Of a DNA stretch of 53,376 bases, positions 1-11,297 are shown in pieces. The stretch lies in the NCBI GenBank assembly GCA_023268805.1, contig JALRKT010000005.1, positions 2,413-55,788 on the forward strand, written 5' to 3'. How positions within the stretch are numbered: position 1 is the first letter of the stretch; every line of letters begins with the position of its first letter. The notes below the pieces were generated by a model. That model searched no databases, was not told the DNA's origin, and saw nothing but the letters and a program-made list of their open reading frames with translations. Source of the stretch: Bacilli bacterium. GTDB lineage: Bacteria > Bacillota_I > Bacilli_A > RFN20 > CAG-826. Position numbers and translations under genes: made by a program.

Positions 1-31
1 GTATCTTGTAACGGTGTGTTCATCAATAAAA

Positions 32-50
32 GCAGCCCTTATCGGGCTGG
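32..50 (-). terminator. Intrinsic terminator after khpB
   Basis: A 6-bp stem, CAGCCC at 33-38 and GGGCTG at 44-49 with a 5-nt loop, lies just past the khpB stop. On the minus strand it is followed by CTTTTATT. On the plus strand it is followed by GGTTCTTTTT, so it may also work in the other direction for a gene outside the window. Confidence 0.7.
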
Positions 51-57
51 GTTCTTT

Positions 58-657
58 TTAACCAACGTAGCGAATGCAGATCGCGCGGCGATGTCCTTCG
101 CCCACACTTTCTGTTTTAATGCCCGGCATACCCGATAACGCATTGTGAATCACACGACGTTCATCCGCAGGCATCGGATCAAGGGTAATATCTTGTTTGT
201 TTTTGGCCACATCACGGGCAAGACGACGCGCCATCGAGGTAATTTTTTCATATTTTGCATCTTTGTATTCGTTAATGTCTAAAAGAATGCGGTAACGTTT
301 ACGGAATTTGCTCGAAGTCGCTAATCGTGTGAGTTCATTGAGTGCTTGTAAGGTTTTACCGTTTTTTCCAATTAAAATCGGATTACGGGAGGTGTCTAAG
401 GTAATGTGAATAATATCACCTCTGAGTTCCGCTTTGGTTTTGACTTCAAACCCGAATTGAGAAATCGTTTTGACTAAATAGCTTTCGGCAAAGGCAACTG
501 CGTCGGCAAGTTCATAGACTTCGACGACAACCTTCTTAGAGAACAACCCTGCTTTTTCTTCGACGACTTTGTAGGCAAGTTCTTGATAAGGCGTTAAGAG
601 TTCGGCTTCAGCCGCTTTTAAGGCTTCTTCGAGGGATTTAGCAGTGTATGTTTTCAT
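58..657 (-). CDS. khpB: RNA-binding protein KhpB (Jag)
   Basis: A 199-residue cytoplasmic RNA-binding protein of the Jag/KhpB family, which in Firmicutes partners KhpA and influences cell division and elongation. Three parts are visible: an N-terminal Jag domain (about 1-50, MKTYTAKSLEEALKAA), a type II KH domain with the GxxG-like loop LIGKNGKTLQAL (about 95-107), and a C-terminal R3H domain ending in GEGHRRAICIRYVG. The ATG overlaps the yidC stop as ATGA, so it is translationally coupled to yidC, the usual order in Firmicutes. Its downstream partner mnmE, common in other genomes, is not present; a terminator follows instead. Confidence 0.93.
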   Translation of the reverse strand: MKTYTAKSLEEALKAAEAELLTPYQELAYKVVEEKAGLFSKKVVVEVYELADAVAFAESYLVKTISQFGFEVKTKAELRGDIIHITLDTSRNPILIGKNGKTLQALNELTRLATSSKFRKRYRILLDINEYKDAKYEKITSMARRLARDVAKNKQDITLDPMPADERRVIHNALSGMPGIKTESVGEGHRRAICIRYVG

Positions 658-1988
658 TTTTTAATCTCCATTAATTTTCGTGTTAATAATGTTTGTCCTA
701 AGGAAATAAGTGCCCCTACAAACCAATACACACCCATCGCGCTCGGTAATGAGAATCCCATCACAATAATCATGACAAACATCACGTTGCTAATCGTGTT
801 AGCTTGGGATTGCGAGGCAGAAGCGGCATTATTTTTCATCGTAGATCCCACTTCTTTGCGTGCTTTCTTTTGGAGCCACATCGGTAATTTCATCGCTACA
901 AATTGGGCCGCTGTCATGAGTAAGAAAATAACAATAGCAGTCCACCATTTCGCTTCAAACCAACTTGACGTAATCACACCACCGAGTGGGGAAGATAAGT
1001 TCAAGCCGAGGAAACTTCCAGTTGCCAGCACCGCTGATCCCGTCATGGCACCCCATACGGCAATAAAGACGGGGAATTGGACAAAGGCGACCAGGATTTG
1101 ATTAAACGGATTGACCCCGTGTTTTTTATACAAAGCCATCTGTTCTTGCGCCAAACGTTGACGTTCAAACTGATTGGTGTTGGAGTTGGGATATTTATTT
1201 TGAAGCTTGGCGATTTCCGGTTGAAGTAACGACATTTTTTGCGTCGCCACGGTGGACTTGAAAGTTGCGGCAATCATTAATCCACGTACAATTAAGGTTG
1301 TCAATAAAATCGCAAGCACTTGGCTTAGTCCAGAAATCGGACTCGCAAAAGCATTATTAAAGGTTTCAATTAAGAAGGCAATGGGGTAGACAAACAATCC
1401 TTCAATGAGGCCACGGTTAAAGGCTTCAGCCCACGTTTTTCCTTCAAAGAAAAACTCACCATCCGGACCATAATTTCCCGAAGTGGTGGTGATGCAGCTA
1501 CGGTACGTAGCGACGGCACGATCAACTTCTGATTTATAAAGGGTTGTGAAGTCACGGTTGGGGGTTTCTGCTAAAGGAAGATCGGTTTTGATTTCTCCGA
1601 CCCACTTATCCCAATTGGACCAAACGACAGAATTAGGTCCTAAGAATTTTACATATCCATAACTTAATAAAACTTCTTCATCGGACAGACTTTCTTCTCC
1701 GTTGTTAATCGCTTCTGCACGGGCCGCAGTTAAGACTTTATTATCCAAGGCTAACCAGAAAGCTTCGGAAGGGGTATCAATACCATCCTCTGCCGCTTGA
1801 TCGAGAATTTGTTGAAGACCTGGATTGGTTTCGTACACTTGGCTTGTCGCGTTATAGGACAAACCAGAATCATACGCATACATCATCCGGGTTAAATCGA
1901 CCTCTGAACAAAAGCTAGCCGTACACGAGGAAAGGACAAAAAGTCCACCCACCAATATCAAGGTCTTGTGTAGTTTATTCAGTTTCAT
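654..1988 (-). CDS. yidC: Membrane protein insertase YidC, lipoprotein form with a large extra extracytoplasmic segment
   Basis: YidC/Oxa1 insertase (444 aa), which inserts and folds membrane proteins with or without SecYEG. The N-terminus is a lipoprotein signal with lipobox LSSC (Cys22). The conserved core starts only near residue 190 and has five membrane segments, with the groove Arg in LTTLIVRGLMIA (about 235), the cytoplasmic coiled coil with LLQPEIAKLQNKYP, and a basic C-terminal tail. Between the lipobox and the core lie about 165 extra residues, rich in Asp/Glu and aromatics. Typical Firmicutes YidC/SpoIIIJ is 250-290 aa, so this form is much longer; extended forms occur in Mollicutes. 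Both ends overlap neighbours by ATGA (rnpA upstream, khpB downstream), so one co-transcribed, coupled set is expected. Confidence 0.93.
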   Translation of the reverse strand: MKLNKLHKTLILVGGLFVLSSCTASFCSEVDLTRMMYAYDSGLSYNATSQVYETNPGLQQILDQAAEDGIDTPSEAFWLALDNKVLTAARAEAINNGEESLSDEEVLLSYGYVKFLGPNSVVWSNWDKWVGEIKTDLPLAETPNRDFTTLYKSEVDRAVATYRSCITTTSGNYGPDGEFFFEGKTWAEAFNRGLIEGLFVYPIAFLIETFNNAFASPISGLSQVLAILLTTLIVRGLMIAATFKSTVATQKMSLLQPEIAKLQNKYPNSNTNQFERQRLAQEQMALYKKHGVNPFNQILVAFVQFPVFIAVWGAMTGSAVLATGSFLGLNLSSPLGGVITSSWFEAKWWTAIVIFLLMTAAQFVAMKLPMWLQKKARKEVGSTMKNNAASASQSQANTISNVMFVMIIVMGFSLPSAMGVYWFVGALISLGQTLLTRKLMEIKK

Positions 1989-2323
1989 GATAATAACGAT
2001 CCTCCTAAAGATCGAATCAGTGTGAGAAGTTGTTGTTCGTTATCGAGAAAAGAATGGGTAAGATAATCATTTTTAACGATAATGACAAGATCAAGGGATT
2101 GATCGACAACCAGTCGGTGCTGAATCATAGAACGAACTTGGCGACGAATGCGATTACGAACGACGGCGATGCCGAGTTTTTTGCTAGTGGAGATGCCCAC
2201 ACGGACATGACCAAGTTCGTTTCGAGTTAAGTATATCGTAAAGCTCGAATTTCCGAGACGTTTTTTACCGGAAATTGTGTGTTGAAAGTCCTCGTTTTTC
2301 TTTAGCCGATAGACTTTATTCAC
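1985..2323 (-). CDS. rnpA: Ribonuclease P protein component
   Basis: Protein subunit of RNase P (112 aa), which with the RNA subunit (not in this window) trims tRNA 5' ends. The family signature is clear: RLKKNEDFQ near the start and the RNR motif in VVRNRIRRQVRSM (about 55-67). The start is GTG at 2323, only 4 nt after the rpmH stop and with no clear Shine-Dalgarno sequence, which points to coupling with rpmH. The stop overlaps the yidC start as ATGA. Confidence 0.95.
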   Translation of the reverse strand: MNKVYRLKKNEDFQHTISGKKRLGNSSFTIYLTRNELGHVRVGISTSKKLGIAVVRNRIRRQVRSMIQHRLVVDQSLDLVIIVKNDYLTHSFLDNEQQLLTLIRSLGGSLLS

Positions 2324-2327
2324 AGCG

Positions 2328-2462
2328 TTACGCCGAAAGCTTTTTACGACCTTCTTGACGACGTTTGCTTAAAATGGTTCGACCGGTTTTGGTCGCCATA
2401 CGGGCACGGAAGCCGTGCACTGTTTGGTGTTTTCTTTTGCTAGGTTGATAAGTACGTTTCAT
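2328..2462 (-). CDS. rpmH: 50S ribosomal protein L34
   Basis: A 44-residue highly basic protein that reads [20 protein letters not shown] at its start and continues with the L34 core [15 protein letters not shown]. It is a universal bacterial large-subunit protein and the usual left neighbour of dnaA. The ATG at 2462 has a perfect GGAGG ribosome-binding site 7 nt upstream (2470-2474 on the plus strand). It is the first gene of the rpmH-rnpA-yidC-khpB unit, and its promoter must lie in the origin region. Confidence 0.97.
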   Translation of the reverse strand: MKRTYQPSKRKHQTVHGFRARMATKTGRTILSKRRQEGRKKLSA

Positions 2463-2614
2463 AGCGAGTCCTCCAAGCCGTATAAAAATACGCGCATAAA
2501 ATTATAGTCACTTAATCCGTAAAAAGTCAAAGAAAATAACGCATTGACGCGATTGTTTTTAACTATTCACACTCTAAGAAATAAATAACATCGATGGAAT
2601 CAACGCATTTCAAG

Positions 2615-2732
2615 TTATCCACATTTTCCACTGTTGAAATATGTTTTCCACATAGTTATCCACATAAAAAAGATGTGGAAAGTGTGGAAATCGCTATTTT
2701 TTCGGTGTTTTTTTGGGTTATCTTGTGGAAAG
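2615..2732. other. oriC: Chromosomal origin (oriC), DnaA-box cluster
   Basis: The 330-nt gap between rpmH and dnaA carries two perfect DnaA boxes TTATCCACA (2615-2623 and 2656-2664), a one-mismatch box TTTTCCACA (2644-2652), and inverted boxes TGTGGAAA at 2674, 2683 and 2724. The stretch 2740-2790 is very AT-rich and could be the unwinding region. A further perfect TTATCCACA sits between dnaA and dnaN at 4237-4245, so boxes flank dnaA on both sides as in Bacillus subtilis. Boxes directly upstream of the dnaA promoter suggest DnaA autoregulation. Confidence 0.9.
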
Positions 2733-2777
2733 TATTATTTTACAAATAAAATTATATACTTATGCACATTATCTTTT

Positions 2778-2792
2778 TATAATACAAACATC
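2778..2792 (+). promoter_or_regulatory. dnaA promoter -10 box, predicted leaderless mRNA
   Basis: A perfect TATAAT (2778-2783) ends 9 nt before the dnaA ATG. Transcription starting about 7 nt past the box would give a leader of 2-3 nt, and there is no Shine-Dalgarno sequence. No good -35 box is visible at the usual distance. Confidence 0.6.
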
Positions 2793-4163
2793 ATGGTGAA
2801 TGCAACCTTATCGGAAATTGCCCAAATTTGGGAACGTGTATTGGATCGTTTGAGCCAAAAGATTAACGATCGCCATATTTTTGATTCTTTTTTTGCTGAT
2901 TCTTACATTCACACGATTCAAAACGATGAAATTGTTGTGGTGGTTAACTCGGGCCTCGCTGTTAATTTATTAAATACGCGCTATTTAGATATGGTGAGTC
3001 AAACTGTTCTTGATGTCACTCAATCTAATTTTAAACTTAAATTTGTTCAAAAGAGTGAACTTGAAAAAATTCCTGTCAATAAACCTCAAAAATCAAGCTT
3101 CTTTGCTAATTCCTTCGTTAACCGCAAATTTACGTTTGATAATTTTGTCGTTGGGACATCCAATCGAGAAGCCTATCAAGCCGCGTTACTCATTGCTTCA
3201 AATCCAGGAAAATTATTCAACTACAACCCACTTTTTATTTATTCCCAATCGGGTTTAGGTAAAACGCACTTACTCCACGCGATTGGTAATTACATCAAAG
3301 AAAATGCGTCTGCATTAAATGTTCTTTACATCACCACGGATGATTTTGTTGATGAATTCATCAAATATGTAAGTGGTGAAAAAGACAAAGATAACATGAA
3401 GGATTTCTTCAAAAACGTAGATGTCCTCATGGTGGATGATATTCAATTTTTAGCAGAGAAAACAAAAACCGAAGAAATGTTTTTTTACATCTTCAATAAC
3501 CTTGTCAATGACGGAAAGCAAATCATCTTAACGAGCGATCGGCATCCGAGTGAAATTCGTGGCATTGAAAGTCGCCTTGTTTCTCGCTTCAATTCAGGGT
3601 TAACCATGAATATTTTAGTGCCTGATTTATCCACCCGAGTCGCCATTCTTAAGAATAAAATTCAAGCCAATGGTTTGGATATTACGTATTTCGAGGAAGA
3701 TGTTCTTGATTTCTTCGCAGAACGCTTTTCCAACAACGTGCGTGAGCTTGAAGGGGCACTCAATCGTTTGTTATTTTATGTGATTAATATCAAACAAACT
3801 AAACACATTACCATGGAACTCGCGATGGAATCCGTTCAACCGTTAATGGGATCGAGCTCACCTACCAGTTCTTTAACCGAAACTCGCATAATTAATACGG
3901 TGGCAGACTACTATAACTTAACTTCTAACCAGATTACGGGTCGTATTCGTACAAATCAAATTGCCATGGCCCGCCATATCGCCATGTACCTCATTCGTAC
4001 CTTACTCGATATGCCCTTTTTGAAGATTGGAAGTTTATTCGGTGGCAAGGATCATTCCACGGTGATGAACGCGGTGTCAAAAGTGGAAAAATCGTTGAAA
4101 GTTGACAGTGCGATTGCGACCGCTGTCCAACAACTCAACCAACGCTTAAAAAAGATTGCTTAA
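2793..4163 (+). CDS. dnaA: Chromosomal replication initiator DnaA
   Basis: AAA+ initiator (456 aa) that binds DnaA boxes and melts oriC. Visible parts: N-terminal domain I (LSEIAQIWERVLDRLSQK), Walker A SGLGKTH with Lys157, Walker B MVDDIQF with Asp215/Asp216, and the domain IV DNA-binding signature GGKDHSTVMNAVSKVEK (from about 417). The frame stays open upstream to 2634, but that extension would run through the DnaA boxes and the TATAAT promoter and encodes unrelated hydrophobic sequence. ATG 2793 gives the normal DnaA length and N-terminus. Confidence 0.97.
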   Translation: MVNATLSEIAQIWERVLDRLSQKINDRHIFDSFFADSYIHTIQNDEIVVVVNSGLAVNLLNTRYLDMVSQTVLDVTQSNFKLKFVQKSELEKIPVNKPQKSSFFANSFVNRKFTFDNFVVGTSNREAYQAALLIASNPGKLFNYNPLFIYSQSGLGKTHLLHAIGNYIKENASALNVLYITTDDFVDEFIKYVSGEKDKDNMKDFFKNVDVLMVDDIQFLAEKTKTEEMFFYIFNNLVNDGKQIILTSDRHPSEIRGIESRLVSRFNSGLTMNILVPDLSTRVAILKNKIQANGLDITYFEEDVLDFFAERFSNNVRELEGALNRLLFYVINIKQTKHITMELAMESVQPLMGSSSPTSSLTETRIINTVADYYNLTSNQITGRIRTNQIAMARHIAMYLIRTLLDMPFLKIGSLFGGKDHSTVMNAVSKVEKSLKVDSAIATAVQQLNQRLKKIA

Positions 4164-4236
4164 ATCGATAAAAATTGCTCGTTCTTTCCTAACTCAAATA
4201 TGGTAAAATAGAGGAGCAAATAAGGGGAAATACGAC

Positions 4237-4245
4237 TTATCCACA
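4237..4245 (+). promoter_or_regulatory. DnaA box between dnaA and dnaN
   Basis: A perfect TTATCCACA followed by a weaker TTACCACA at 4247. It lies just downstream of a TAAAAT -10-like box (4204-4209), which would be the dnaN promoter. It forms the dnaN-side box group of a bipartite-style origin. Confidence 0.75.
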
Positions 4246-4297
4246 CTTACCACATGCCTTATTATGATTATTATCTTTAAGGAGATAGAAAGATTAT

Positions 4298-5419
4298 ATG
4301 AAATTCAAAGTGCTTCGCGACGAATTATTAAAGAATGTCCAAATCGCTTCACGTGCGATTGCTGCCAAGAACCCAATCCCCGTTTTAGCCAATTTTAAAC
4401 TGGTTATTGATGAAAAGGGATTAACGATTTTAAGTTCGAATAACGAACTCTCCATCCTCACGCGTGTTCCGATTGCTTCGCAAGGAAAAACCATTCTTTC
4501 CGATATGGAAGAAGGGGGAACCTTAGTGAATGCTAAACTCTTTGCCGACATTGCTCGCAAAGTGGAAGGTGAAACCCTCTCCGTTGAATTGTTTGATGGT
4601 ACCGTTGTTCAAGTCAGTGACGGTCGATCCACGTATAAACTAAATTCCGTCAAAGTCGAAGAATATCCTGAACTTGATCTTGATCGATCGGGTGTCAAAT
4701 TAGATATTAACGCAAAAGTTCTTAAGAAGATTGTTGAACAAACAGCCTTCGCAGCGTCCACCAAAGAACAACGTCCGATTATGACCGCGGTCAATTTAGA
4801 TGTGGGAGATGGCAAACTCGTCGCAACAGCAACAGACTCTGCACGCTTATCCCGTAAGGAAGTTGCCATTGAAGCACCGGTTAAATTTACAGCCAATGTT
4901 CCCGCTAAAGCGCTAGTGGATGTGGTTGGATTAGCAGACAACGAAGAAACGGTCACGTTATCCACGACGGATAAACGTATTACCTTTGAATTTGGTACAA
5001 CCACGCTGATTTCTCGATTGGTGGGTGGAGATTACCCCAATACCGCGAATATCATTCCGAAAACAACCAACTTTGCGCTTATTGCCAACGCCAAAGAACT
5101 CATGGCCGCGATGGAACGTGTTGCCTTGCTTTCGGTCGAACGTGAAAATGTGATTAAACTCTCCCTTTCAGAAACGTCTGTTGAAGTTTCGAGTAAATCC
5201 GCTCAAGTCGGATCGGCAGTTGAAGCGTTATCTCATTTTTCCTTCAATGGTGACAAATTCGAAATTAGTTTTAATGCGGCGTATTTAATGGAAGCCATTC
5301 GCGCTGCGGATGCGGAAGATATTAAAATCGGCTTTTTAGGCGAAATGAGACCATTTGTCATCAAGAACGATAAAGATGACTCCCTCATTCAACTTGCCAC
5401 ACCAGTGCGTACATATTAG
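4298..5419 (+). CDS. dnaN: DNA polymerase III beta clamp
   Basis: Sliding clamp (373 aa) that encircles DNA and tethers the replicative polymerase. Three homologous clamp domains are recognisable, with the N-terminal MKFKVLRDELLKNVQIASRA, IPVLANFKLVID, and the typical C-terminus IQLATPVRTY. An AAGGAG ribosome-binding site sits about 12 nt upstream. It follows dnaA in the usual order, with its own upstream DnaA box and a strong terminator after it, so it appears to be its own transcription unit or the end of the dnaA one. Confidence 0.97.
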   Translation: MKFKVLRDELLKNVQIASRAIAAKNPIPVLANFKLVIDEKGLTILSSNNELSILTRVPIASQGKTILSDMEEGGTLVNAKLFADIARKVEGETLSVELFDGTVVQVSDGRSTYKLNSVKVEEYPELDLDRSGVKLDINAKVLKKIVEQTAFAASTKEQRPIMTAVNLDVGDGKLVATATDSARLSRKEVAIEAPVKFTANVPAKALVDVVGLADNEETVTLSTTDKRITFEFGTTTLISRLVGGDYPNTANIIPKTTNFALIANAKELMAAMERVALLSVERENVIKLSLSETSVEVSSKSAQVGSAVEALSHFSFNGDKFEISFNAAYLMEAIRAADAEDIKIGFLGEMRPFVIKNDKDDSLIQLATPVRTY

Positions 5420-5445
5420 GTCTTAAAATCGATTTTAGAAGGGTG

Positions 5446-5480
5446 TTAGGGAATATAAATATTCCCTAATTTTTCTTTTT
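5446..5480 (+). terminator. Intrinsic terminator after dnaN
   Basis: The arms TTAGGGAATAT (5446-5456) and ATATTCCCTAA (5459-5469) are perfectly complementary and are followed by TTTTTCTTTTTT. The S4 gene promoter starts right after it. Confidence 0.9.
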
Positions 5481-5485
5481 TGTGC

Positions 5486-5499
5486 TATAATAATTGAGG
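5486..5499 (+). promoter_or_regulatory. Promoter and ribosome-binding site of the S4-recF-gyrB-gyrA unit
   Basis: TATAAT at 5486-5491 preceded by TGTGC, followed by GAGG at 5496-5499. GAGG is 1 nt from TTG 5501, 7 nt from GTG 5507 and 13 nt from ATG 5513, which favours GTG 5507 as the start of the S4 gene. Confidence 0.6.
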
Positions 5500-5506
5500 T
5501 TTGAAT

Positions 5507-5736
5507 GTGTTTATGACGAACAAAACACCGGAAGAAGTCCTCATTCGTACCCCCTATCTCCAATTGGGGCAACTTTTAAAAATGACAGGACTTATTGCCA
5601 CCGGGGGTGAAGTCAAAACCTATCTCCAATATCATGTTGTTTTAGTTAACGAACAACCTGATCAACGACGCGGGCGAAAACTTTATCCAGGTGATACTTT
5701 GCTCATTGAAGGTCGTCACTTTATCATTCGCTCCGC

Positions 5737-5740
<4 letters not shown>
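5507..5740 (+). CDS. yaaA: Small S4-domain RNA-binding protein (YaaA family)
   Basis: A 77-residue protein made almost entirely of an S4 RNA-binding fold: YLQLGQLLKMTGLIATGGEV, then VLVNEQPDQRRGRKLYPGD. Its position between dnaN and recF is characteristic of the YaaA/YlmH-like small S4 protein of Firmicutes, which has been linked to the ribosome. GTG 5507 is chosen from ribosome-binding-site spacing; ATG 5513 is the alternative. Its end overlaps the recF start as ATGA, so it is coupled to recF. Confidence 0.9.
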
Positions 5741-8788
<3,048 letters not shown>

Positions 8789-8798
8789 GGAGAACACC

Positions 8799-11294
8799 AT
8801 GGAAGATAACAAAGAAGATTTCATTCAAGAGGGGATTGAAGCGGGATTAAAAGACGTTGATATTTCCAGTGAAGTTAAAACCGCCTTTTTAGACTACTCG
8901 ATGTCGGTGATTGTCTCCCGCGCCATCCCAGATGTTCGTGATGGGTTAAAACCTGTTCATCGCCGCATTATTTTTGGCATGAATGAATTAGGCATGCAAT
9001 CGGACAAACCGTATAAAAAATCCGCCCGTATTGTCGGGGACGTCATGGGTAAATTTCACCCCCACGGTGATCAAGCGATTTACTCCACCCTTGTGCGTTT
9101 AGCCCAGCCATTTTCCATGCGTTATACCTTAGTGGATGGACACGGAAACTTTGGTTCGATTGATGGTGATGAAGCGGCAGCCATGCGTTATACCGAAGCG
9201 CGTATGGCAAAAATGGCGATGGAAATGGTGAAAGATATTAATTCAGACACCGTGGATTTCGTCGATAACTATGATGGGACTGAAAAAGAACCGGTCGTAC
9301 TTCCTTCACGTTTCCCGAACTTACTCGTCAATGGGGGTTCAGGGATTGCGGTCGGGATGGCAACGAATATGCCGACGCACAACTTACGCGAAGTGGTCAA
9401 TGCGATCAAGGCGTACGTCGCCAACCCAGAAATTACCGTCCCAGACCTTCTTGACATTATTCAAGGTCCTGATTTCCCAACAGGTGGGATTATTTTGGGA
9501 CGTGCTGGTATCCGCGATGCGTTTACTAACGGGACCGGCTCGGTCGTTATTCGTTCCAAAACCGACATCGAAGAAATGGATAATGGCAAAAAGCGCATTG
9601 TTGTGAATGAAATCCCGTATCAAGTGAATAAAGCGACCATGATTGAAACCATTGCGCGTTTAGCCAATGAAAAAGTGGTCGAAGGCATTACCGACATTCG
9701 CGATGAATCCAACAAAGACGGGATTCGCGTGGTCATCGAATTGAAAAAAGAAGTCATCCCCGAAGTCATTTTGAACCAACTCTTTAAACATAGCCAAATG
9801 CAAGTGAGTTTTGGCATTATTAACCTCGCACTTGTCAATGGTCAGCCCAAAGTGTTGAATCTTAAACAACTCATGCAGCACTATATGGACCACCAAATCG
9901 AAGTGGTGGAACGTCGTACGCGCTTCCAATTAGGAAAAGCCCTCGATCGTATTCATATCGTGGAAGGGTTTTTAATTGGGATTAACAACATCGATGAAAT
10001 TATTCAAATCCTGAAACAATCGGCTAACACCGAAACAGCACGATTAGCCCTAGGTCAACGGTTCTCGTTATCGGAACGTCAAACGAAAGAAATTGTCGAT
10101 ATGCCACTTCGTCGTTTAACCGGGTTAGAAAAACAAAAACTCGAAGACGAAAAGGTATCGCTCGAAAAAGATATTGCCTACTATAACCAATTATTAGCAG
10201 ACCGTAATCTCGTTCAAAGCGTTATTTTGACCGATCTTGATGCGATTGCAGATAAATTTGGCGATGATCGCGCGACAGAAATTACCGATGATACGTCGTC
10301 CATTGAAGACGAAGATCTCATTCCAGTGAGTCCGATCGTTGTGACCGTTACCAAAAACGGCTACATCAAACGCTTAGACCCCGAAGTGTTCAAAACCCAA
10401 CACAAAGGGGGGCGTGGGGTTAAAGGAACAGGTTTGAATGAAAATGATGCTGTTGAAATCATTATTCACGCGAGCACCCATACGGATATCCTCTTTTTCT
10501 CCAACCTAGGACGCATCTATCGTTTACGTGGATATCAAATCCCCGAAATGAGCAAGAATGCGAAGGGTATTCCTGCGGTCAACTTATTGCCCCTTGAAAA
10601 AGAAGAAGCCATTAAAACTATTATTCACGTGGACGAATACTTACCGAATCACCAACTTCTGTTTGTCACGCAACGGGGTGTTGTCAAACGTTCTCCGATT
10701 GAAGAGTTTGCTAAAATTAACCGTAACGGAAAGATTGCGATTACGCTTCGTGAAGGAGACATGCTTCTTGATGTTAAACACACCGATGGTCAACAACGGA
10801 TCGGTTTAGCCTCCTCGGAAGGGAAACTCGTTGCCTTTGATGAAAACGATGTTCGCGTCATGGGTCGTACTGCGGCGGGGGTTCGCGGCATGAGTGTTCC
10901 AAAAAACCATCAAGTGGTCAGTGTGACAACCTCCTCAGAAGGACGATTCATTCTTGTTGTCAGTGAAAATGGTTACGGAAAGAAAACACCGTTTGAAGAT
11001 TATCGCGAAACAAAACGCGGCGCAAAAGGTGTCTACACTATTAAATCCGATGCCAAGATTGGTAAACTGGTCGCGATGAATGCGGTCAATGGTGATGAAG
11101 ATTTACTCATTGTCACTAAAGCAGGTATTGTCATTCGTATTAATCTTGCACGTGTTAGTGAACAATCACGCAACACCATGGGGGTTCGCCTCATTCGTTT
11201 AGACGAAAAAGATCGTGTCTCTTCGTTAGCTGTGGTTGAAGCGTCAACGGATCCAGAAGACAATGTCGTTGAGGAGCTCCCTCAAGAGGAATAA
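8799..11294 (+). CDS. gyrA: DNA gyrase subunit A
   Basis: Breakage-rejoining subunit of gyrase (831 aa). The catalytic tyrosine is Tyr131 in AAMRYTEARM. The C-terminal beta-pinwheel contains a GyrA box, QHKGGRGVKG (about 534-543), which marks gyrase rather than topoisomerase IV. A GGAG ribosome-binding site lies 10 nt after the gyrB stop. serS starts 3 nt after its stop, so they are co-transcribed. Confidence 0.96.
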   Translation: MEDNKEDFIQEGIEAGLKDVDISSEVKTAFLDYSMSVIVSRAIPDVRDGLKPVHRRIIFGMNELGMQSDKPYKKSARIVGDVMGKFHPHGDQAIYSTLVRLAQPFSMRYTLVDGHGNFGSIDGDEAAAMRYTEARMAKMAMEMVKDINSDTVDFVDNYDGTEKEPVVLPSRFPNLLVNGGSGIAVGMATNMPTHNLREVVNAIKAYVANPEITVPDLLDIIQGPDFPTGGIILGRAGIRDAFTNGTGSVVIRSKTDIEEMDNGKKRIVVNEIPYQVNKATMIETIARLANEKVVEGITDIRDESNKDGIRVVIELKKEVIPEVILNQLFKHSQMQVSFGIINLALVNGQPKVLNLKQLMQHYMDHQIEVVERRTRFQLGKALDRIHIVEGFLIGINNIDEIIQILKQSANTETARLALGQRFSLSERQTKEIVDMPLRRLTGLEKQKLEDEKVSLEKDIAYYNQLLADRNLVQSVILTDLDAIADKFGDDRATEITDDTSSIEDEDLIPVSPIVVTVTKNGYIKRLDPEVFKTQHKGGRGVKGTGLNENDAVEIIIHASTHTDILFFSNLGRIYRLRGYQIPEMSKNAKGIPAVNLLPLEKEEAIKTIIHVDEYLPNHQLLFVTQRGVVKRSPIEEFAKINRNGKIAITLREGDMLLDVKHTDGQQRIGLASSEGKLVAFDENDVRVMGRTAAGVRGMSVPKNHQVVSVTTSSEGRFILVVSENGYGKKTPFEDYRETKRGAKGVYTIKSDAKIGKLVAMNAVNGDEDLLIVTKAGIVIRINLARVSEQSRNTMGVRLIRLDEKDRVSSLAVVEASTDPEDNVVEELPQEE

Positions 11295-11297
11295 CAT

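Noticed and set aside
2634-2792. 53-codon N-terminal extension of dnaA
   Set aside because: It runs through DnaA boxes and the TATAAT promoter, encodes hydrophobic sequence unlike any DnaA, and ATG 2793 gives the normal N-terminus.
5424-5437. Palindrome TAAAATCGATTTTA after dnaN as an operator
   Set aside because: It is a single AT-rich palindrome just after a stop codon and before a terminator, with no promoter beside it; no support for a regulatory role.
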